Shown here one piece after another: positions 1 through 4,861 of a stretch of 5,971 bases of DNA (positions within the stretch are counted from its first letter, which is position 1; the number at the start of each line of letters is the position of its first letter). Under the pieces are notes generated by a model that saw only the letters and a list, made by a program, of their open reading frames with translations, was not told the DNA's origin and did not search any database. This DNA comes from Elusimicrobiota bacterium (GTDB lineage Bacteria; CG03). Location: the NCBI GenBank assembly GCA_021161625.1, contig JAGHAG010000163.1, positions 1-5,971 of the forward strand. Reading direction: 5' to 3'. The position numbers and the translations under genes are program-made.

Positions 1-60
1 AAACCACAGCCCATTTCCAGATGGGCTGGGCCCCGCCCTTTTGAAAAAGGGCGGTGGTTC
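1..60. repeat. Compound palindrome, potential three-way junction
   Basis: Three nested complementary pairs can be read directly. The outer stem AACCAC (2-7) pairs with GTGGTT (54-59). Inside it, AGCCCAT (8-14) pairs with ATGGGCT (21-27) around a 6-nt loop, and CGCCCTTT (34-41) pairs with AAAGGGCG (46-53) around a TGAA loop. The linker GGGCCC (28-33) is itself palindromic. As RNA or cruciform DNA this folds into a compact two-hairpin junction. No T-run follows, so it is not a normal intrinsic terminator. It may be one unit of a dispersed palindromic repeat family. What lies upstream is outside the window. Confidence 0.6.
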
Positions 61-170
61 CAAACAATATCAAAATACCAATGTTCTAAATTCCAAACAG
101 TTTAGGTCATTGGGATTTAGGATTTTGGATTTGTTTGGTGCTTGGGATTTGGTGCTTGGAATTTATTTAA
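61..170. repeat. Degenerate intergenic word repeat (TTGGGATTT type)
   Basis: This stretch repeats variants of one word: TTGGGATTT, TTGGATTT, and a 14-bp tandem pair GGTGCTTGGGATTT (137-150) and GGTGCTTGGAATTT (151-164) differing at one base. A perfect 10-bp inverted repeat pairs TAAATTCCAA (87-96) with TTGGAATTTA (156-165), so the whole block could fold on itself. It has no coding potential and no clear -35/-10 pair that I would defend. It resembles non-coding filler repeats seen in some uncultivated bacterial lineages; that comparison is from memory. Confidence 0.5.
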
Positions 171-177
171 GAAGAAA

Positions 178-212
178 TGTAGCTCGAGACCCTTGGTCTG
201 CCAAATAAAATG
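178..212 (+). repeat. TGTAG stem module upstream of recR
   Basis: The unit starts with TGTAG, carries a short stem AGACC (187-191)/GGTCT (195-199), and ends CTGCCAAATAAAATG (198-212). The same 3' end occurs at 5811-5825 behind a different stem, and the TGTAG start recurs at 5761 and 5791. The stem here is only 5 bp, so this copy looks decayed. It runs straight into the purine-rich Shine-Dalgarno sequence of recR (GGAAGG, 212-217), so it would form part of the recR mRNA leader if transcription starts upstream. Confidence 0.5.
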
Positions 213-223
213 GAAGGTTGTAG

Positions 224-829
224 ATGAGCAGGATGCCGAAGTATTTAAAGGATTTGATAGATGCCTTTTACAGTCTGCCCTCAGTTACACCCAAAAATGC
301 CCAGCGTCTTGCAATTGATTTTATAAAACTTGCTCCGCAGAACAGAAAAAAAATTCTTGAAAAAATTACTGACGCGGTTTTAAAAATAAAAAACTGTATA
401 GTTTGTGGAAATTTATCCACTGAAGACCTCTGCGAAATATGTTCTGATGAGAGAAGGGACAAGGAAGTAATCTGCGTTGTTGAAGAAATAGGCGATGTTC
501 TTGCAATTGAAGAAACAGATTTTAATGGAGTATATCATATTCTTGGTGGAAGAATTGACCCTCTTAATAAAATTTCTCCCGATGATTTAAAAATTGAAGC
601 ACTTTTTGAAAGAATAAAAAACGGGAAAGTAAGAGAGGTCATTCTTGCGATGAATTTGAATAAGAAGGGCCTTGCCACTGCCAGATATCTTTTTAATGAA
701 TTGAGGCAGAGGTTTCCGAAACTCAAAATCACCCAGCCCGCACATGGACTTTCAGAGGGTTCTGAAATTGTTTATGTGAATCCCCACACCCTTAAAGAAG
801 CATTTGAGGAGAGGAAAAATTTCCACTAA
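224..829 (+). CDS. recR: Recombination protein RecR
   Basis: RecR acts with RecO (and RecF) to load RecA on single-stranded DNA gaps during recombinational repair. The 201-residue length matches the family. Residues 7-34 form the helix-hairpin-helix region (LPSVTPKNAQRLA). A four-cysteine zinc site follows: C58-x2-C61 and C70-x2-C73, the latter in the typical CEICSDERRD context. The Toprim domain starts at ICVVEE (83-88), with YHILGG (104-109) and a C-terminal AHGLSEGSE (173-181). The ATG at 224 is chosen because GGAAGG lies 6 nt upstream; the internal ATG at 233 lacks a well-spaced site. Two family motifs are altered: the hairpin GxG of LPGxGPK is SVT here, and the usual TNPTxEGEAT reads MNLNKKGLAT (143-152). 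The identification is firm. Upstream partners such as dnaX or ybaB are not visible. Confidence 0.95.
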   Translation: MSRMPKYLKDLIDAFYSLPSVTPKNAQRLAIDFIKLAPQNRKKILEKITDAVLKIKNCIVCGNLSTEDLCEICSDERRDKEVICVVEEIGDVLAIEETDFNGVYHILGGRIDPLNKISPDDLKIEALFERIKNGKVREVILAMNLNKKGLATARYLFNELRQRFPKLKITQPAHGLSEGSEIVYVNPHTLKEAFEERKNFH

Positions 830-837
830 AAAAATTA

Positions 838-987
838 AAAATGAAAAATGAAAAATCAGTGATAAGGATTAAGTAGTAAGGATTAAGTGATGGAAAAGAT
901 GAAATACTTAATTCTTAAAGTGAGCGAAGCGAACGGCTTAATTCTTAATCCTGATGAACCCTCATTACTCGTTACTCGTTACTCATC
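838..987. repeat. Dispersed ~150-bp repeat, copy 1 (upstream of trxA)
   Basis: This block aligns almost continuously with 5830-5971 at the other end of the window. Shared pieces include ATGAAAAATGAAAAATCA, AAGGATTAAG, TACTTAATTCTTAAAGTGAG and CTTAATCCTTAATCCTGATG-like words. The left arm (864-887) holds AAGGATTAAG twice, and the right arm CTTAATTCTTAATCCT (937-952) is its near reverse complement, so the element is palindromic. It ends in a 7-nt tandem run, TTACTCG TTACTCG TTACTCA (964-984). With the low-complexity sequence up to about 1030 it fills the recR-trxA gap. I see no transposase, and the nature of the element is unknown. Confidence 0.7.
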
Positions 988-1038
988 CCTATTATTGCTA
1001 TTCGCTATTTGTTGTTTACTATTCACTCAGGTTTGGAT

Positions 1039-1045
1039 AGGAGGT
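1039..1045 (+). promoter_or_regulatory. Strong Shine-Dalgarno site of trxA
   Basis: AGGAGGT is a full-length match to the anti-Shine-Dalgarno sequence, 4 nt before the ATG at 1050. It fixes the trxA start and shows that an earlier-starting overlapping frame (from 887) is not the gene. Confidence 0.8.
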
Positions 1046-1049
1046 AAAA

Positions 1050-1364
1050 ATGAATGTATTCACAGAAGCAAACTTTCAGGAAGAGGTTTTGAATTCTGAT
1101 TTGCCGGTGATTGTTGACTTTTATGCTGACTGGTGTCCACCGTGCAGAATAATTGCACCTATCATTGAGGAACTGGAGCGTGAATATAAAGGAAAAATAA
1201 AAATTGGCAAACTCAATGTGGACAATTCTCCATCAATTGCTGCAAAATATGGGATAAACAGTATTCCCTTTATTGGATTTTTTAAAGGGGGAGAACTTGT
1301 TGGTAGCATCATAGGTGCGGTTCCAAAAGAGGCACTTGTTTCAAAAATAAGTGAGGTTTTTTAA
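1050..1364 (+). CDS. trxA: Thioredoxin with WCPPC active site
   Basis: This is a small cytoplasmic thiol-disulfide oxidoreductase that reduces protein disulfides using electrons from a thioredoxin reductase. The 104 residues cover a single thioredoxin fold of normal length. The active site is W28-C-P-P-C32, preceded by the buried-Asp segment VDFYAD (D23). The conserved cis-proline is P73 in NSIPF, and a glycine near the C-terminus (G89) follows the FFKGGE strand-turn. The family norm is WCGPC. Replacing Gly by Pro should change redox potential or partner choice, but the direction cannot be read from sequence. There is no signal peptide. The stop codon abuts the lgt start, so the two genes are probably co-transcribed. 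The symbol follows the fold and size; a more specialised thioredoxin-like role is possible. Confidence 0.9.
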   Translation: MNVFTEANFQEEVLNSDLPVIVDFYADWCPPCRIIAPIIEELEREYKGKIKIGKLNVDNSPSIAAKYGINSIPFIGFFKGGELVGSIIGAVPKEALVSKISEVF

Positions 1365-2108
1365 ATGCATCCGCTTCTTTTCAAAATAGGCCCCATAAAA
1401 ATCCACACCTATGGAGTTTTTGTTTTTCTCGGCATCTTAGCTGGCTGGTTTGTGCTTGAAAAAAGAACAAAAGAAAGAATTGACAAAAAAATTCTTGAAA
1501 ACATTCTCTTTTACACAATTATTTTTGCCATCATTGGCGCAAGAATTTTTTATTTTCTTTTCTGGGATTTTAAGGGGCTTTTGGAAAATCCTCTTTCTTT
1601 TTTTTATGTGTGGCAGGGAGGCCTTGCAATTTTTGGCGGTATTTTAGGCGGTATTTCTGGAATTTATTTTTTTTCAAAAAAATATGGCTTAGGTTTTTTT
1701 GAACTTCTTGACTGGTTTGCCCCATCCCTTGCTCTTGGTCAGGCGATAGGCCGTCTGGGATGTTTTTCAGCAGGATGTTGTTACGGAAAGCCAACGGATT
1801 TTTTTCTTGGCGTCAGGTTTACAGACCCACTTTCTCTTGCACCCCTTTATGTAAAAATTCATCCAACCCAGCTTTATGAGAGTTTTTTTGATTTTTTGCT
1901 TTTTTTTATTCTGATTAAGACAAAGGTAAAGAAAAGAGGCTTTGTTGCGGGATTTTATTTTATTGGCTACGGGATTATCAGATTTTTTATGGAATTTTTA
2001 AGAGGAGATGTAATAAATGTGTTTGGCTTCTTAACAGCAATGCAAATTTTTGCAATAATTTTCATTGTGTTAGGAGCAGGATTGATATGGAAAAAAAATT
2101 TGAAGTAA
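1365..2108 (+). CDS. lgt: Prolipoprotein diacylglyceryl transferase (Lgt)
   Basis: Lgt is a multi-pass inner-membrane enzyme that transfers diacylglycerol from phosphatidylglycerol to the lipobox cysteine of prolipoproteins, the first step of lipoprotein maturation. The 247 residues are strongly hydrophobic with about seven membrane segments. Family marks are IHTYGV (13-18), GARIFY (58-63), WQGGLAIFGG (83-92), the signature GRLGCFSAGCCYG (129-141), HPTQLYE (166-172) and RFFMEFLRGD (206-215). R130, R206 and E210 match the conserved polar residues R143, R239 and E243 of E. coli Lgt. The E. coli H103 position appears to be F90 here, and the signature is the GCCYG variant rather than the ExxG form. 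The ATG directly follows the trxA stop. The 3' end overlaps rnfD by 22 nt, which suggests translational coupling in one operon. Confidence 0.95.
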   Translation: MHPLLFKIGPIKIHTYGVFVFLGILAGWFVLEKRTKERIDKKILENILFYTIIFAIIGARIFYFLFWDFKGLLENPLSFFYVWQGGLAIFGGILGGISGIYFFSKKYGLGFFELLDWFAPSLALGQAIGRLGCFSAGCCYGKPTDFFLGVRFTDPLSLAPLYVKIHPTQLYESFFDFLLFFILIKTKVKKRGFVAGFYFIGYGIIRFFMEFLRGDVINVFGFLTAMQIFAIIFIVLGAGLIWKKNLK

Positions 2109-3013
2109 CAGTATCTCCGCATATTTTTTCTAAAAGGTCAGTGAGAACCGTTATGCTTGAGGTTTGCATTGCCCTTATCCCTGCTTTTGTTTTTTCAATT
2201 CGCTTATGGGGACTTTCAATTTTAAAAACATATATAACTGCAATTTTTTTTGCACATCTGAGTGAATGGGTATTCTTAAAAATAAGGAAGAAAAATTTTG
2301 AGTTTGACGGGAGCGCTCTTGTCACAGCAGTTCTTTTTGTCATGACTTTACCCCCCACTGTTTCTCTCTTTGCAGTGGCGGTGGGAGTTTCATTTGGAAT
2401 CATCTTTGGAAAGCAATTTTTTGGCGGTCTTGGACACAATGTATTTAATCCTGCTCTTCTGGGAAGGGCTTTTCTTGTGGCTTCTTTCCCGACTGAAATG
2501 ACAACATGGATTTCCCACATTGATGCAACCACAACAGCAACACCTCTTGGCGCATGGAAGTTTGCAGGAGAGGCAACATGGGAGATAAAAAAAATTTTTC
2601 TTGGGACCTGCCCTGGTTCAATAGGAGAAACTTCTGCTCTGCTTTTGATTATTGGTGGAATTTATCTCATTATAAGAAAAATCGTTGACTGGCGAATTCC
2701 TGTTTTCTATATACTCACTGTCTTTATTCTTTCTTCGGTTTTTTACTTTTTTGATGCAACAAAGGGAAATCCATTTTTCCATCTTTTTGCAGGGGGGCTT
2801 ATGCTCGGTGCTTTTTTTATGGCAACAGACCCTGTTACAGCACCTGCGAATTTGAAAGCAAGGATTTTGTTTGCAACAGGATGCGGAATTCTTACTCTTG
2901 TAATAAGGTATTTTGGTGGATATCCTGAGGGAGTTATGTATTCAATTCTGATAATGAATGCATTTGCACCGCTACTTGAAAAAATTGAGGATTTTTCTCC
3001 ATTTGGCTTATGA
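2087..3013 (+). CDS. rnfD: Rnf complex membrane subunit RnfD (covalent flavin)
   Basis: RnfD is an integral membrane subunit of the Rnf ion-translocating oxidoreductase, homologous to NqrB, and carries flavin in the electron path across the membrane. The 308 residues are mostly hydrophobic. Typical motifs are SPHIFSKRSVRTVM (10-23), DGSALVTAVLFVMTLPP (74-90), FGGLGHNVFNPALLGRAF (112-129), CPGSIGETSALLLIIGG (175-191) and MATDPVTAP (245-253). The flavinylation site is read as DATTTATPLG (146-155), with T152 the likely Thr esterified to FMN by ApbE. The start at 2087 lies inside lgt, with AGGAG at 2072-2076. The stop overlaps the rnfG start (ATGA). In known operons rnfC normally precedes this gene; here lgt does. 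Confidence 0.95.
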   Translation: MEKKFEVTVSPHIFSKRSVRTVMLEVCIALIPAFVFSIRLWGLSILKTYITAIFFAHLSEWVFLKIRKKNFEFDGSALVTAVLFVMTLPPTVSLFAVAVGVSFGIIFGKQFFGGLGHNVFNPALLGRAFLVASFPTEMTTWISHIDATTTATPLGAWKFAGEATWEIKKIFLGTCPGSIGETSALLLIIGGIYLIIRKIVDWRIPVFYILTVFILSSVFYFFDATKGNPFFHLFAGGLMLGAFFMATDPVTAPANLKARILFATGCGILTLVIRYFGGYPEGVMYSILIMNAFAPLLEKIEDFSPFGL

Positions 3014-3534
3014 AAAATTTTTTTAGAATTACCTTTTTTCTTTTTGCGGTCTGCGTGGTGAGCGGATTTCTTCTTTCCTTTTTTTATACAAAAAGTATAG
3101 ACAGAATTAAAGAAAATGAAAGAAAAACAAAAATAGAGGCAATAGATAAAATTTTTGGAAATGAAAAAGTGCTTGAAAAAGAGGTTTCAGGAAAAAAATA
3201 CTGGGTTGTGGGAGATAAAGGATTTGCTTTTGAAGCAAAGGGAATGGGTTTTCAGGATGAGATTATTGCAATGATTGGTGTTACAAAAAATTTTGAAATA
3301 AAGGGGATAGTTGTTTTGAAATGTCTGGACACTCCGGGGCTTGGAGCAGAGGTTGCAGGTGATAAATTTTTGAATCAGTTTAAAGGAAAATCCGCACCTT
3401 TTGAAGTTGTGAGAAACATTGCATCTGGTCCTCATAAAATTCAGGCAGTTACAGGGGCAACAATTTCCTCAAAAGCATTTGTTAAAATGGTAAATAGTGC
3501 AATAAAAGAGATGAAGAAAAAAATAAAAAAGTGA
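3010..3534 (+). CDS. rnfG: Rnf complex subunit RnfG (covalent FMN, extracytoplasmic)
   Basis: RnfG is anchored by one N-terminal membrane helix and exposes an FMN-binding domain on the outer face of the membrane. Residues 7-26 form the hydrophobic anchor. Residues 103-114 (LKCLDTPGLGAE) match the family's ETPGLGxE segment, and TGATIS (148-153) is the ApbE flavinylation motif with T151 as the FMN-carrying threonine. The 174-residue length is slightly short but complete. The start overlaps the rnfD stop by 4 nt with only a weak, distant GAGG, so translation probably depends on coupling to rnfD. The Lys-rich C-terminus (EMKKKIKK) ends in AAAAAGTGA, exactly where the downstream repeat begins. No apbE is visible in the window. 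Confidence 0.95.
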   Translation: MKNFFRITFFLFAVCVVSGFLLSFFYTKSIDRIKENERKTKIEAIDKIFGNEKVLEKEVSGKKYWVVGDKGFAFEAKGMGFQDEIIAMIGVTKNFEIKGIVVLKCLDTPGLGAEVAGDKFLNQFKGKSAPFEVVRNIASGPHKIQAVTGATISSKAFVKMVNSAIKEMKKKIKK

Positions 3535-3537
3535 TAA

Positions 3538-3562
3538 AGTGATATGGAGATATGGAGACAAG
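3538..3562. repeat. Repeat R2, copy 1
   Basis: A 25-nt unit, from AGTGATATGG to GGAGACAAG, recurs at 5693-5717 with a single mismatch (G at 3546, A at 5701). Both copies sit immediately after an Rnf gene stop codon, within a few bases of AAAAAGTGA. It is followed by GTGACAAG, a short word that also recurs behind the second copy. No coding or promoter role is seen. Confidence 0.7.
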
Positions 3563-3569
3563 GTGACAA

Positions 3570-3600
3570 GCCCCGTTGGATAGAAAACATCCAATGGGGC
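3570..3600. repeat. 12-bp hairpin between rnfG and rnfE
   Basis: GCCCCGTTGGAT (3570-3581) pairs with ATCCAATGGGGC (3589-3600) around a 7-nt loop, with one G-U (or G/T) position. The stem is GC-rich and could act as a transcript stabiliser or processing barrier in the middle of the rnf cluster. It is followed by AAGTGGAAAAG rather than by a T-run, so I do not call it an intrinsic terminator on either strand. Confidence 0.6.
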
Positions 3601-3601
3601 A

Positions 3602-3635
3602 AGTGGAAAAGTAGAAAAGTTGAAAAGTGAAAAAG
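3602..3635. repeat. Repeat R1 (AGTGGAAAAG...), copy 1
   Basis: A 34-nt purine-rich unit starting AGTGGAAAAG and ending GTGAAAAAG. It matches 5653-5686 at 33 of 34 positions (T3612 versus C5663). Here it is intergenic; the second copy lies inside the rnfB reading frame. Within the unit the word GAAAAGT recurs at close to 10-nt spacing, so it is also internally repetitive. Confidence 0.75.
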
Positions 3636-3638
3636 GGG

Positions 3639-3684
3639 CCCCCTACTGTTTCTCCCCCCTGAAGGGGGGAGATTGAGAGGGGGG
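3639..3684 (+). promoter_or_regulatory. rnfE leader structure covering its Shine-Dalgarno site
   Basis: An inner stem TCTCCCCCC (3651-3659)/GGGGGGAGA (3664-3672) is a perfect 9 bp closed by a TGAA loop. An outer stem CCCCCT (3639-3644)/AGGGGG (3678-3683) encloses it. The outer right arm is the only good ribosome binding site of rnfE (GAGGGGGG, 3677-3684, 8 nt before ATG 3693). If the RNA folds this way the site is hidden, so rnfE translation could be limited or need opening. The pairing is visible in the sequence; regulation is inference, and the block may equally be another palindromic repeat that happened to land here. Confidence 0.4.
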
Positions 3685-3692
3685 ATTTACGG

Positions 3693-4289
3693 ATGAAAAA
3701 TAATTTTAAGGAATTTGTTAAGGGATTTTTTGAGCAGAATCCAATTCTTGTTTTCCTTTTAGGGCTTTGTCCCACCCTTGCTGTTACAACAAATGCAATA
3801 AATGCTCTTACAATGGGTTTGAGTGTGATTTTTGTTTTGTTTTTTTCAAATCTAATAATTTCTCTTATAAGAAAAATGGTGCCAAATCAGGTTAGGATTG
3901 CCTCTTTTATTGTTGTGATTGCTACTTTTGTTACAATTGTTGACATTTTCTTGAAAGCAAACTTTCCTTCCTTGAGCAAGGCGCTTGGTCCTTTTATTCC
4001 CCTGATTGTGGTAAATTGCATAATTTTGGGAAGAGCAGAGGCTTTTGCGTCAAGAAACAGTGTTTTTCTGTCAATTCTGGATGCCCTTGGAATGGGGCTT
4101 GGTTTTACAATTACTCTTATTATAATGGGTGGGATTCGGGAGGTTTTAGCATTTGGAACTTTTTTTAATGTAAAAGTTACCCCTGATTTTATGCCGAAGT
4201 TTCTTGTGATGATTTTACCGCCAGGAGCATTTTTTACGCTTGGAATTCTTGTTGGAATTAAAAATGCAGTTTCTATGAGGAAAAAATGA
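3693..4289 (+). CDS. rnfE: Rnf complex membrane subunit RnfE
   Basis: RnfE is one of the two inverted-topology membrane subunits (homologous to NqrD) that together hold an intramembrane [2Fe-2S] cluster in the electron path of Rnf. The 198 residues give about six membrane helices. The cluster cysteines are C26 in LGLCPTLAV and C109 in IVVNCIILGRAEAFA. Further family marks are QNPILVFLLG (15-24) and MGGIREVLAFG near residues 144-154. RnfE is told from RnfA by the NCIILGRAEAFA segment and by its position. The gene starts behind a 158-bp repeat-filled gap, with a G-rich ribosome binding site that may be structured. Its stop overlaps rnfA by 4 nt (ATGA). Confidence 0.95.
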   Translation: MKNNFKEFVKGFFEQNPILVFLLGLCPTLAVTTNAINALTMGLSVIFVLFFSNLIISLIRKMVPNQVRIASFIVVIATFVTIVDIFLKANFPSLSKALGPFIPLIVVNCIILGRAEAFASRNSVFLSILDALGMGLGFTITLIIMGGIREVLAFGTFFNVKVTPDFMPKFLVMILPPGAFFTLGILVGIKNAVSMRKK

Positions 4290-4861
4290 ATTTGCTTTTG
4301 ATTTTTATAGGTGCTGCAATTGTAAACAATTTTGTTCTTTCATACTTTCTGGGTCTTTGCCCTTTTCTTGGCGTTTCAACGGACCTTAAAAAAGCAACAG
4401 GAATGGGATTTGCTGTTATTTTTGTGATGTTGATTTCTTCTGCCGTAACATGGCTCATATATTATAAAATTCTGCTTCCCTTCAATCTGGTTTATTTGCA
4501 GTATGTTGCATTTATTCTTGTGATTGCATCTCTGGTTCAGTTTGTTGAGATGTTTTTGAAAAAATTTGTTCCCCCTCTTTATAGAGGTCTTGGAATATAT
4601 CTTCCTCTTATAACAACAAATTGCGCAATTCTTGGTATGACACTTTTCATGGTTATAAGAAAGTACAACTTTGTTGAGAGTGTTGTTTTCAGTTTGGGGG
4701 CTGGTTCAGGTTTTCTTTTAGCGCTTTTGATAATGTCAGGCATAAGGGAAAGGATAAACACATCTGATATTCCCCGACCTTTCAGGGGTGCAGGAATAAC
4801 ATTTATAACAGCAGGCTGCCTTGCCTTGATTTTTATGGGATTTGCAGGGATTTTAAGATAA
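4286..4861 (+). CDS. rnfA: Rnf complex membrane subunit RnfA
   Basis: RnfA pairs with RnfE (it is the NqrE homologue) to bind the intramembrane [2Fe-2S] cluster. The 191 residues match the family length and give six hydrophobic segments. The N-terminus contains VNNFVLSYFLGLCPFLGVS (13-31) with ligand C25, and LITTNCAILG (108-117) provides C113. The conserved loop SGIRERI lies near residues 151-157. A GAGG at 4277-4280 inside the end of rnfE precedes the ATG by 5 nt. The stop and the rnfB start share one base (TAATG), so rnfE-rnfA-rnfB are almost certainly translated from one message. Confidence 0.95.
   Translation: MNLLLIFIGAAIVNNFVLSYFLGLCPFLGVSTDLKKATGMGFAVIFVMLISSAVTWLIYYKILLPFNLVYLQYVAFILVIASLVQFVEMFLKKFVPPLYRGLGIYLPLITTNCAILGMTLFMVIRKYNFVESVVFSLGAGSGFLLALLIMSGIRERINTSDIPRPFRGAGITFITAGCLALIFMGFAGILR

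Noticed and set aside
959..987. CRISPR-like or phase-variable tandem repeat
   Set aside because: Only about three 7-nt units without spacers, inside a dispersed repeat and not in a coding region or a clear promoter.
887..1099. Open frame of about 70 codons ahead of trxA
   Set aside because: It lies in the dispersed repeat, runs 50 nt into trxA in another frame, and has a low-complexity hydrophobic composition. The AGGAGGT site clearly serves the ATG at 1050. I kept only the short shared peptide frame as a finding.
1570..2532. Minus-strand open frames opposite lgt and rnfD
   Set aside because: They are antisense shadows of well-identified genes, have no recognisable domains, and overlap conserved coding sequence throughout.
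3010..3100. Lipoprotein signal in RnfG, which would link it to Lgt
   Set aside because: C15 lies in the hydrophobic segment, but the preceding FAV does not fit a lipobox (Gly, Ala or Ser is needed at -1). The segment reads as a plain membrane anchor.
3570..3600. Intrinsic terminator after rnfG
   Set aside because: The stem is strong, but no T-run follows on either strand; the + strand continues AAGTGGAAAAG.
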